A stretch of DNA of 49,324 bases from Pegethrix bostrychoides GSE-TBD4-15B. GTDB taxonomy: Bacteria; Cyanobacteriota; Cyanobacteriia; Elainellales; Elainellaceae. The position numbers and the translations under genes were made by a program. The notes beneath the pieces were generated by a model. It was not told the origin of the DNA, did not search any database, and worked only from the letters and a program-made list of their open reading frames with translations. This document shows positions 8,573 to 15,652 of this stretch, in pieces. Numbering within the stretch: position 1 is the stretch's first letter; every line of letters starts with the position of its first letter. The stretch is taken from positions 1-49,324 of the forward strand of contig JAHHHV010000018.1 in assembly GCA_019359155.1 (NCBI GenBank), written 5' to 3'.

Positions 8573-8983
8573 TCAATCTTCCTCCTCTTCTTCTCCAAAT
8601 GAGCTGTTAATAATCTCTCCAATTACCTCTGAGGCTGCTTCAGGCTCGATATTTAGCAGGTTCACTAAAAGAAGTTCAGAGATTCTAGCAAAGGTGAGAA
8701 TAAGCCCCATATTCTGGGCTTCAAGCAAAGACAGTTTTTCTTGAAGTAACGACACGCCAGCCGAAAGCTCATAGACCTCACGCACAAGGTCTGATCGCTC
8801 TGGAGCTTCCATCGCTAAAAGCACAAGCTCTCGTCCAACCTCATGAGGAGAGCGTTTCCGCTTCTCCCCCATGCTTTTAAGCTCTGTATATACGTCATTT
8901 GGAACCCGAAAAGATAGTTTTTCAGTCATTCCGCCTGGTTTAGGCGTTAGCCCGTAAGCTTGCGAGGTTAATGGTTTTGGCAT
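8573..8983 (-). CDS. Relaxosome accessory DNA-binding protein A (ribbon-helix-helix-like)
   Basis: The protein has 136 residues. Residues 20-55 or so read KLSFRVPNDVYTELKSMGEK, then a second helix (SPHEVGRELVLLAM), the beta-helix-helix pattern of MobC/TrwA-type ribbon-helix-helix proteins. A leucine-rich coiled region follows, with a very acidic end (EEEEED). Immediately upstream of relaxase A and ending two bases before its start, it is the expected nic-region accessory factor. It is probably autoregulatory, because short dyads lie just upstream. Confidence 0.72.
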   Translation of the reverse strand: MPKPLTSQAYGLTPKPGGMTEKLSFRVPNDVYTELKSMGEKRKRSPHEVGRELVLLAMEAPERSDLVREVYELSAGVSLLQEKLSLLEAQNMGLILTFARISELLLVNLLNIEPEAASEVIGEIINSSFGEEEEED

Positions 8984-9013
8984 TGTGTATACAAAATTAG
9001 GGATTGTGCCCTA

Positions 9014-9057
9014 CCTCTTTTAAGAGGGGAGAGTACCACCTCTTGGCACCACTCCCC
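9014..9057 (-). promoter_or_regulatory. Tandem dyads upstream of accessory gene A
   Basis: CCTCTT-TT-AAGAGG (9014-9027) is followed by a longer imperfect dyad with GGGGAG and CTCCCC arms (9026-9057). They lie in the 92-bp gap between two minus-strand genes, where they could act as a terminator or attenuator, as an operator for the accessory protein, or as part of a transfer origin. Confidence 0.45.
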
Positions 9058-9075
9058 CCTCTTTCTTGGTTCTGC

Positions 9076-9372
9076 CTAGAAGCCTTGCTTAGATAGGATC
9101 AAAGCAAAAAGAAATCCAAGGAGTGATACCTCGTCTTTCCCATACGGAAAGATCAAGCACTCAATTTCAACAGGAACGTATTCTGCCTCTGAGTCGATTG
9201 CCCGAAGGGCTGATTGGAGAGACTCGCCTGTTCGCATTTTTCTAGCCGTCGCTTCCAGCATCAGATACTTTCTAGCAGTGGTCATGCACGAAATAGACAA
9301 GCTTTCAATCAGCCTGCTTGCTTCCTCCCCCTTGGTCATCGTGGAATTAGTGGTGGTTGTGTCGTTAGGCAT
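9076..9372 (-). CDS. Small acidic protein of unknown function, paralogue of its neighbour
   Basis: The protein has 98 residues, starting at ATG 9372 after AAGGAAAA. The N-terminus is Thr-rich and probably disordered. The C-terminal half shares the pattern A.K.RT..S, a D..AE step and the ending LLGFLFALIL with the 93-residue protein encoded just upstream, so the two arose by duplication. No known domain is recognised. They lie upstream of the relaxase operon and are probably transcribed with it. Confidence 0.6.
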   Translation of the reverse strand: MPNDTTTTNSTMTKGEEASRLIESLSISCMTTARKYLMLEATARKMRTGESLQSALRAIDSEAEYVPVEIECLIFPYGKDEVSLLGFLFALILSKQGF

Positions 9373-9426
9373 GGAAGATTTTCCTTTTGTAGTTTTAAGT
9401 GAATAGTGAAGAAGAAAGAGTGGTTG

Positions 9427-9708
9427 CTAATCAGCAGATTTTGCTGAGTGGCAACGCAAGATAAGAGCGAGGATCAATCCAAGCAAAGCGTCCTCTGGTT
9501 CATCATCATGAAGAGATAAAAACTCTACTGCCTCTTCTGACAGTTCAGCATCTCCATCCACCTGGTCAAGCACCTCTTCAATAGAGCAGCTTGTCCGAAG
9601 CTTGCAGGCAAGTACCTCTGCAAGGATCAGGCTTTGGTTGAAGGTGAACTGAGAAAAGGTGCCATTGCTCATAGCTTTATTGGCAGCAGTCATGGTGTCT
9701 GCAATCAT
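9427..9708 (-). CDS. Small acidic protein of unknown function, paralogue of its neighbour
   Basis: The protein has 93 residues, with ATG 9708 preceded by AAGGAG. The C-terminal part (LACKLRTSCSIEEV, DGDAEL, then LLGLILALIL) aligns with the protein at 9076-9372. Conservation of a helical core with a hydrophobic ending suggests a small protein-interaction module. First gene of the module A transcription unit, with the second 36-nt repeat copy just upstream. Confidence 0.6.
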   Translation of the reverse strand: MIADTMTAANKAMSNGTFSQFTFNQSLILAEVLACKLRTSCSIEEVLDQVDGDAELSEEAVEFLSLHDDEPEDALLGLILALILRCHSAKSAD

Positions 9709-9764
9709 GGTGTTAGGTCTCCTTTTTTGGGTAATTTTGGTTGCAAGGCTCCCTCAGCCAGATC

Positions 9765-9800
9765 ACCACTGTGTTCTGGACTGGGGGATTGGGTAAGGAC
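9765..9800 (+). repeat. 36-nt direct repeat, copy 2
   Basis: It matches 6431-6466 at 32 of 36 positions and lies 57 bp upstream of the first gene of module A, in the gap that also serves the divergent STAND gene. It is a candidate operator or transfer-origin element, and this role is inferred from position only. Confidence 0.75.
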
Positions 9801-9947
9801 TGTTGTGTATTAGATTGCTTCTGACACTTGATCCAGAATTACTAAATCTGTGTTGGGCAGAACCCTCCACACCAAAAATTTAGCAGAGGTTTTTCATCTC
9901 AATGTTTTTGAGATGTATGAGTACCCAAAGCTAGACTGCATAAGGCT

Positions 9948-9953
9948 TATAAT
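9948..9953 (+). promoter_or_regulatory. Candidate -10 box for the STAND NTPase gene
   Basis: A perfect TATAAT lies 30 bp upstream of ATG 9983. I see no convincing -35 hexamer at 17 bp spacing, so the promoter may need an activator. Confidence 0.4.
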
Positions 9954-9982
9954 CAGAAGTGCGTATTCGTGTTTAGAAAGAT

Positions 9983-12685
9983 ATGCCTCCAAAAACCTAC
10001 TCTGTCGCCTCAAACAAACTCGAGCAAGTTAGAAGTGCGTTCAAAAAACTTAATCAGACACAGCAGGCATTTGCAGATTTCCAGGCAGTAAGCAGATTGA
10101 CCTTTATTAGTTTCCTGCAAGGAAAAGCTGTCACTAGCGATTTTTTTGTAAAGCTTTGTGAAGCCCTTGGCTTTGATAATTGGCAAGATATAGCAGGATT
10201 GGACGACTTGCCCTATCCATCACATAATCTTCGTAGAAGTGGTGCTGAAAGATTTATTGGTCGAGATGATGAGGTGACAGCTCTTCATCAAATGCTTTGT
10301 AGTGATAATAAAACTTCAATATCGCAAATTTCAGGTATGCCAGGCGTCGGGAAAACAGAATTAGCTTTGCAGTACGCTTATAAACATATAACTAAAGATT
10401 CTGCTTACATTGGAGGGATATGTTTTATCAATGCTAGAGGAGGCAAAGAGAAAATAGGCTTGGATATTATATCAACTATTGAAGCTAAATTTAAATTAAA
10501 AGTGGCAACTACCGTCGGCAGGAAAAAGCTTACTTTAGCAGAGAGAGTTCAATGGTGTTGGGAACATTGGATTTCAAAAGAAAGAACCTTGATTATTTTT
10601 GATGATGTTGCTGACTTTATTAATATTGAAGAGTATCTACCTCTAGTATTAACACAGTTTAAGCTCTTATTAACCACAAGAATTAATCTATTAGTTGCTA
10701 ATGCTCAGGTTTTATCATTATCAACTTTAAAACCTGGCAAAGCTTTAGAGCTATTACTCTATATTTCAAGAGGCTTAGAGCCGAAGGAATATGAGAGCAT
10801 AAGTTTAGAACAGTTAGAACAAGCTAAAGATTTATGTTCATGGCTGGGACATCTTCCGCTAGGAATTGAATTAGTGAGTATGTATATACGCATACATCCT
10901 GACATTTCTTTTGCTCAAATGCTTAGAAATCTCAATGAACAAAAAATAGAGCAGGAAGCGTTAAATGAAAAGTATCATGGAATGACTGCCAACCTGAACT
11001 TGTTGGCAGCATTTGAATTAAGTTGGAAAGATCTTGATGATATATCTCTAGAAATCGCTTATTGTATAGGGCTTTTTAGCCCATATCCCTTCTATTGGTC
11101 TTTAGCTGAAAATATCCTTTGTAGTAAAGATACGTCAACTAGCGAAATATCTGATCATGACAAAAATATTTTAGCTAATGCAAGAGATAATTATCTTTTA
11201 AATTATAACCTTCTGAAGAGAATAGAGGATGGAATTTACCAAATTCACGGACTCCTTTGTGAGTTTTATCGGTATAAGCTTAAAAGATTTCCACTACTAG
11301 AACGAGATCTAACGAGGAGATGGTATCAAACTCTCTCAACTGTTGGGATAGCAATCTCTAGTTCCCAGAGTCTTAGTTCATATGAGCTTAGCAAGGAACA
11401 TTTGCCACATTTTGAAGAGGCTGTCAGCTCGATGACAACAGAAATTTTTACTGCCAGTAAACACAGTAAAACATTTGGATTTATTTTTACTAGCATCAGC
11501 AATCTATACAGTTTAGTGGGATCTCATTTTAAGGCTGAGCAATATTTAAAGCAATATCTTGACCTAGTGAAATTCATAGATAGTGGATGTAATGTCCATG
11601 CAGCAAGAGCATTATTACATCTTGGCTTTATATTTAAGACATTAGGTAAGTTTCCTGCCGCAATTAAGTATTTTGGTGAGGCTCAATTAATTTGCAATAA
11701 ACTTTATGTAATTAGCCTGTATCCTTCCCTCAAAAAAACAATACTTCTTTTAGATGACGAAGCACTAAGGTCATTAGTGTCTACAGAATTAGAGACTAAA
11801 ATGGGGGAAATCCCTAAAGATTTTGATGGATTATTTGCCTACGGACTTACATTTGAAGTATTGGTTAACAATGCTTCTGTATACTTTCTGGCTGGGCAAA
11901 TCGAGGTGGCTGAGGAAACGTTTTTAACGACACTCCCAGTATTCTCTCTTACAGAGAGCTTTAGCAAAGGCGTTAATTCACCTTCTCAATTTTATCTCAC
12001 AGCTAGTAGCGTTGACGGTGTAGTGGGTTTAGCACGAATTTATAGCAAGCAAAATAAATTTGAAGAAGCTTTAACTTTATTACTTAGAGCACGCCGTATT
12101 CTTGAACCTTTTGGTTCAACAGAACTAAACGTGTATGTAAAGGGTCTCCATCCTGGAATTATGATACTTAAAATGAAAGGTTTTCCTGCTAGAGATATTT
12201 GGCAAATTATAGAGTCTTATACGAATGTACTAGATGCGTTGGGTGACTATTATAAGTATCAAAGAAACTACGTAAAAGCTGTTGAGTTATACAAAGACTC
12301 TGAAGCAATTAGAGGTAGAGAGAGAATGTTACTTGGAACTGCTTCTAGCTACTTTAACTTAGCTTCCGTGCTAATTGCTCAAGATCTCACTGAAGGAAAA
12401 TTTATTTTAGAAAATTCTGCTCGAACATTGGACTTAAATACTGAAGCTCTGCTCATAAAATCCTTAAAAATCAGGACTGATAATCTAGCAAAGGAACACT
12501 ATCTCGTAGGGTTAATCATGCTATATTTGGGGCAAGTTTATGAGCTAAAAGGTGATAAACAGGAAGCAAGATTAAATTTTGCTGAAGGCATAAGAATTAT
12601 GAGACTTACTTTTTCTGATAATCATTTTGTTTTAGAAGGATGGCTAAAAAAAATTCAAAATCTTAAATATTGGGATTGTCTGTGA
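9983..12685 (+). CDS. STAND NTPase: N-terminal HTH-like, NB-ARC, C-terminal TPR-like region
   Basis: The protein has 900 residues. The first 80 or so resemble a helix-turn-helix/effector-recruiting module (NQTQQAFADFQAVSRLTFIS). The NB-ARC ATPase follows, with Walker A GMPGVGKT at 118-125, Walker B TLIIFDDV near 202-209 and the sensor LLTTR. A winged-helix part comes next, and then helical repeats with TPR spacing (AIKYFGEAQLICN, EALTLLLRARRIL, AVELYKDSEAI). The architecture belongs to the STAND class, which includes MalT-like regulators and antiphage sensors such as Avs. It is monocistronic and faces a convergent small gene. The dense defence surroundings favour a sensor role. No classical nuclease or protease effector is visible, so a transcription-regulator role stays possible. 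Confidence 0.82.
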   Translation: MPPKTYSVASNKLEQVRSAFKKLNQTQQAFADFQAVSRLTFISFLQGKAVTSDFFVKLCEALGFDNWQDIAGLDDLPYPSHNLRRSGAERFIGRDDEVTALHQMLCSDNKTSISQISGMPGVGKTELALQYAYKHITKDSAYIGGICFINARGGKEKIGLDIISTIEAKFKLKVATTVGRKKLTLAERVQWCWEHWISKERTLIIFDDVADFINIEEYLPLVLTQFKLLLTTRINLLVANAQVLSLSTLKPGKALELLLYISRGLEPKEYESISLEQLEQAKDLCSWLGHLPLGIELVSMYIRIHPDISFAQMLRNLNEQKIEQEALNEKYHGMTANLNLLAAFELSWKDLDDISLEIAYCIGLFSPYPFYWSLAENILCSKDTSTSEISDHDKNILANARDNYLLNYNLLKRIEDGIYQIHGLLCEFYRYKLKRFPLLERDLTRRWYQTLSTVGIAISSSQSLSSYELSKEHLPHFEEAVSSMTTEIFTASKHSKTFGFIFTSISNLYSLVGSHFKAEQYLKQYLDLVKFIDSGCNVHAARALLHLGFIFKTLGKFPAAIKYFGEAQLICNKLYVISLYPSLKKTILLLDDEALRSLVSTELETKMGEIPKDFDGLFAYGLTFEVLVNNASVYFLAGQIEVAEETFLTTLPVFSLTESFSKGVNSPSQFYLTASSVDGVVGLARIYSKQNKFEEALTLLLRARRILEPFGSTELNVYVKGLHPGIMILKMKGFPARDIWQIIESYTNVLDALGDYYKYQRNYVKAVELYKDSEAIRGRERMLLGTASSYFNLASVLIAQDLTEGKFILENSARTLDLNTEALLIKSLKIRTDNLAKEHYLVGLIMLYLGQVYELKGDKQEARLNFAEGIRIMRLTFSDNHFVLEGWLKKIQNLKYWDCL

Positions 12686-12707
12686 AATTTAGTCTTGTGT
12701 TATAGAA

Positions 12708-13397
12708 TCAATCTTGTTTAAGTTGAAGCTTTAAGGTATCTAGATGTTTATTTATTCCCTTAATTAAGCCGTCTGAAATACCAGGAATTAACTTTAATTC
12801 TTTTGCGGAGCAAGATATTAATCTTCCATATGTATTAATTTCTGCATAGATTAAGCTTTTAAGAGATAACCTTTTAGGTGATTTGAAACTGTCTATAGCT
12901 TTAGGAATGGCATCTTCGGGCTTAATATATGAATTTTCAAAATTAGCCCTATCATTATTATCGAGTTTTGTCGCTAGAGAAGCATAACCTCTTGAAACCA
13001 AGAATTTGTTTACTTGTCCTGCTTCCCAAGTTGTAAGCGGTGCAGTTCCCTTGAAAAGATCGAAAAAATCTATCTCACTAAGCTTTTCACATGTAGTAAT
13101 ATCACAGTATTGTTCCAAACGTTTTATCAGATTTTTACCTAGTGAATATTTTCCCAAGTTACTATCCTCTAGGGACGTTCTACCCTCCGAACTTAAGGCA
13201 GAGTCTACGTATCTTTTTAGTGCATTTATCGCATCTACTGTCTTACGCACATCACTCACACATAGCTCTATTTTTTCGGAAGGACTTAGATGGTCTTCCA
13301 GTTTTGGAAGAGTTAGAGATAAGTCACTTAGAGCTTGTTGAATCTGAGATAGAGCTTCTATTTGTAATGTTTGATTATTTTCCCCTAACTTTGCCAT
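12708..13397 (-). CDS. Hypothetical protein with C-terminal helix-hairpin-helix-like motif
   Basis: About 229 residues from ATG 13397, with AAGG five bases upstream. A GTG at 13409 would add four residues. The N-terminal half is predicted helical with coiled-coil-like spacing. The C-terminus ends in ELKLIPGISDGLIKGINKHL, which has the hairpin pattern (IPGI.D..I..I) of helix-hairpin-helix DNA-binding motifs, as in the RNA polymerase alpha C-terminal domain. No named family is recognised. It converges on the STAND gene with a 22-bp gap and may be functionally tied to it, but nothing in the sequence proves this. Confidence 0.6.
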   Translation of the reverse strand: MAKLGENNQTLQIEALSQIQQALSDLSLTLPKLEDHLSPSEKIELCVSDVRKTVDAINALKRYVDSALSSEGRTSLEDSNLGKYSLGKNLIKRLEQYCDITTCEKLSEIDFFDLFKGTAPLTTWEAGQVNKFLVSRGYASLATKLDNNDRANFENSYIKPEDAIPKAIDSFKSPKRLSLKSLIYAEINTYGRLISCSAKELKLIPGISDGLIKGINKHLDTLKLQLKQD

Positions 13398-13973
13398 CCG
13401 CTCCTTCACGGTAAAAGCTAATAAATTTTTAATTTGGCGTTTAATTATATTTGGAAGATTTAATAACTTCCTTAATTAATTCGTTATTAAAAACTTTCAA
13501 TGTTTTGTTGCATAAAAAGATATTCTTGCAGCTAACCCGCCTTCTAAAACCGATATTTAAGTCCTTAGCTCGCTGATATACCAAACTTAGATTCAATGCC
13601 TAGACAATCCTTAAGCTCCAATTTTGACTTCTTCAGGTTTACTTTCCTTCTGATACTCGTATCCAGACACTAAAGATGAGCGGTAAGCTCTCACCTACCC
13701 GAAGGGTTCATATCTCAGTGAATACTTCCCCTCCATTCCCTCATTGCCGACAGGCTTAAACTCCTACTGTATATACGTTTAAGCTTATTCACTGGGTTGG
13801 TTTTGTCAGCACTTTAGTGCAATGGTGTACTAAAAATTTCCCAAAAATTTAAGGCAAAAGTAGGATGATCGTTGAAAATTCTTAAAACCGTTGCTGCATA
13901 AAGGTTTTAGATAAAATGAGGTTTTGCTGACTTTACAGGCTTATTGGGTAGGCTTTACCCAGCCTATGCAGTG

Positions 13974-13991
13974 GATACCCTACGGGGTATC
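13974..13991. repeat. Perfect 7-bp hairpin
   Basis: GATACCC, loop TACG, GGGTATC. A GGGTA/TACCC dyad lies about 20 bp to the left. It is not followed by a T run on either strand, so an operator or structural element is likelier than a terminator. Confidence 0.5.
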
Positions 13992-14043
13992 TTGTAGTAA
14001 TTGACTGGGCAGAGGTTTTTTGCGTTAGTAGAAAATAATAGAT

Positions 14044-14076
14044 GGTTGAGAACTAGCCTTTAACAAGTTCTCAACC
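14044..14076. repeat. Perfect 11-bp inverted repeat
   Basis: Arms GGTTGAGAACT and AGTTCTCAACC surround an 11-nt loop. It lies beyond the 3' end of ardC. It may be a terminator stem (the T tract is weak on the minus strand) or a protein-binding cruciform. Confidence 0.55.
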
Positions 14077-14109
14077 TTAAAGAATGAATATACTTAAATG
14101 ATAAATAGA

Positions 14110-14134
14110 GGGAAGTTCAACTTAAGTTCTTCCC
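14110..14134 (-). terminator. Probable terminator of ardC
   Basis: Arms GGGAAG and CTTCCC enclose a self-complementary AACTTAAGTT. It starts 16 bp after the ardC stop and is followed on the minus strand by TCTATTTATC, an imperfect U-rich tail. Confidence 0.5.
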
Positions 14135-14149
14135 CCTTTTAATACCCCT

Positions 14150-15040
14150 TTAAGCAACCTTCGAGTTTTCAAACTGCATATACATCCAGTCAACAGCCTC
14201 TTGAGCCTTTGAAGCTGCTGTAAAAATTGCCCGCTTATCGCCCTTTAAAACCTTAAGCCATGAATCAAGGTAAGAAATTTGCTCTGCCCTTGGTTCGTTA
14301 ATGAGTCCTAACCTTGCAGAAATAAACGCTGATCCAAGCTCTGCAATAAGCTCCTCAAAAGCATAGCTTTCAGAACCAAACCGATTTTCAAGATTTCGAT
14401 TTAATCGGCTCTCGTGTGCTGTCCAGTGTATATGCTCATGGGCAAGGGTTCCGTAGTAGTAAAGGGCATCTTTAAACATTTCAAACATTGGAAGCACTAT
14501 CTGGTCAGCCTTGAGACTATAAAATGCCTTGTTTCCTCCATGAAATATTAAGGCTCTTAAATCTCGGAAAAAATCTTCAGCCTGGTCTATTCGTTCTTGA
14601 GGCTCAATGCTTTCCTCTTTTATCTCGTAGCCACTTACTTGGTCAGCATTAAACACATAGTATCCACGGGCAAAGAAAGCCTTCTTAGGGTCACTCTCCT
14701 CCTGGCTTTCCATTTCCTGATCCAATTCTTTGATTTTCCAGAAAGTTATTGAGGCTGCTTTTTCACCTTTTCTAACCTGTGCCCCTAACTCTTGCCACTG
14801 CTTATAAGTTCCCCATAAATTTGAGCTATAACCTTTTTCTGCAACTGTAACCCATAAGCTTAATATGTTAATTCCCCTGTAAGCTTTCTTTGATAAAACA
14901 TTTGCTGGAAGTAAAGAATTTCCATCTTTTGTATGCCAAGGCATCTGCCAATTATTAACAACTCCTTTTTCAATTGCATATACAATTTTATCAGTTAACT
15001 CTTGATAAATGTCCTTGCCTTTTTGCTCTATTTTGTCCAT
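14150..15040 (-). CDS. ardC: ArdC-family antirestriction protein
   Basis: The protein has 296 residues, the usual ArdC length. The N-terminal ssDNA-binding domain shows W.MPWH, YRGIN.L, and LGAQVRKGEKA. The C-terminal zincin-like domain carries the HEXXH motif as AHEHIHWTAH. ArdC proteins enter or are made early in a recipient and protect incoming single-stranded plasmid DNA from restriction. ATG 15040 follows AAGGTG. It is monocistronic, with a strongly hairpinned noncoding block directly upstream, which suggests expression from a specialised promoter. It supports the reading of this region as the leading part of a transferable plasmid. Confidence 0.88.
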   Translation of the reverse strand: MDKIEQKGKDIYQELTDKIVYAIEKGVVNNWQMPWHTKDGNSLLPANVLSKKAYRGINILSLWVTVAEKGYSSNLWGTYKQWQELGAQVRKGEKAASITFWKIKELDQEMESQEESDPKKAFFARGYYVFNADQVSGYEIKEESIEPQERIDQAEDFFRDLRALIFHGGNKAFYSLKADQIVLPMFEMFKDALYYYGTLAHEHIHWTAHESRLNRNLENRFGSESYAFEELIAELGSAFISARLGLINEPRAEQISYLDSWLKVLKGDKRAIFTAASKAQEAVDWMYMQFENSKVA

Positions 15041-15131
15041 AGTATTTTCACCTTATAAAAAGAACCTCGTGCTTAGAACACAAGGTTGGTTAATATGTGA
15101 GGTGTCATTTTCATTGCCTAGTTGGAATAGC

Positions 15132-15155
15132 AGGAAAGTGACACTTCACTTTCCT
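15132..15155. repeat. Perfect 9-bp hairpin upstream of ardC
   Basis: Arms AGGAAAGTG and CACTTTCCT with a 6-nt loop. It is the first of three structures in this block, about 92 bp upstream of the ardC start. Confidence 0.65.
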
Positions 15156-15184
15156 GGACAAGAAAAGAGCGAGAGCGTGGGGGT

Positions 15185-15283
15185 GGAAAAGTCAAGGGGA
15201 GGCTTCGATAATTTTTTTTTGGAGGGTGCCCACTTCCCTGTGGGAGGAACCAAAAAAAATTATTGGAGTCCCTTTACTTTTCC
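15185..15283. repeat. 99-nt nested inverted repeat upstream of ardC
   Basis: The outer arms at 15185-15198 and 15270-15283 match at 13 of 14 positions (GGAAAAGTCAAGGG). Inside lies a second stem, ATAA plus nine T plus GG at 15208-15222 against CC plus eight A plus TTAT at 15250-15263. At the centre is CCCAC-TTCCCT-GTGGG (15229-15244). The three stems nest into one long rod. It could be a structured RNA, a single-strand origin or promoter, or a transfer origin. Confidence 0.7.
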
Positions 15284-15284
15284 A

Positions 15285-15301
15285 GGGGGTGTCCCCCTTT
15301 T
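15285..15301 (+). terminator. GC hairpin with T run
   Basis: GGGGG-TGT-CCCCC is followed by TTTT. It reads as a short intrinsic terminator on the plus strand, directly after the 99-nt rod. That would suit a small plus-strand RNA ending here. Confidence 0.5.
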
Positions 15302-15652
15302 CCCCGATAAACGTTCCGTAAGCCTGCCCTGATAAGGGCTGACTGATTGGAGCTAAGCTTGGTAGGATGGAGGTTTTAGAGTTGTATAGATATTAATGAA
15401 GATGTTTAGGCGGTGTATATACTTGCAAAAGATTGATTGTGTCTTGATATCACCAAATAATTATAGACAGCTTTAAACAGGTGCCAATTGATAACGTATG
15501 AAATTAGCGGCTTCAATTAATGTCAAAAGTTGCAAAGGTAAACATGCGATAGTTCTATAAAATAGCGAGAGACTTGCTTTTATGGCTTTATACTGAAAAT
15601 TAAAAAGAAAAATTATTTTCTTTCCCTCAGCCGGATACAAACTTTTTCCGTT

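Larger units (their letters stand above)
13398..14149. other. 750-bp noncoding region
   Basis: No coding frame is supported. The region contains a GTATATAC octamer (13769-13776), a GATACCC-TACG-GGGTATC hairpin (13974-13991), a perfect 11-bp inverted repeat (14044-14076) and a hairpin just past the ardC stop (14110-14134). The rest shows nothing I can name. Confidence 0.5.
15041..15652. other. 612-bp noncoding, hairpin-rich region upstream of ardC
   Basis: There is no gene. The half next to ardC (15132-15301) is packed with nested inverted repeats, listed separately. The half next to gajB (about 15302-15652) holds a GTATATAC octamer (15415-15422) and otherwise nothing recognisable. It must include the ardC promoter and the terminator of the Gabija operon. 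Confidence 0.6.
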
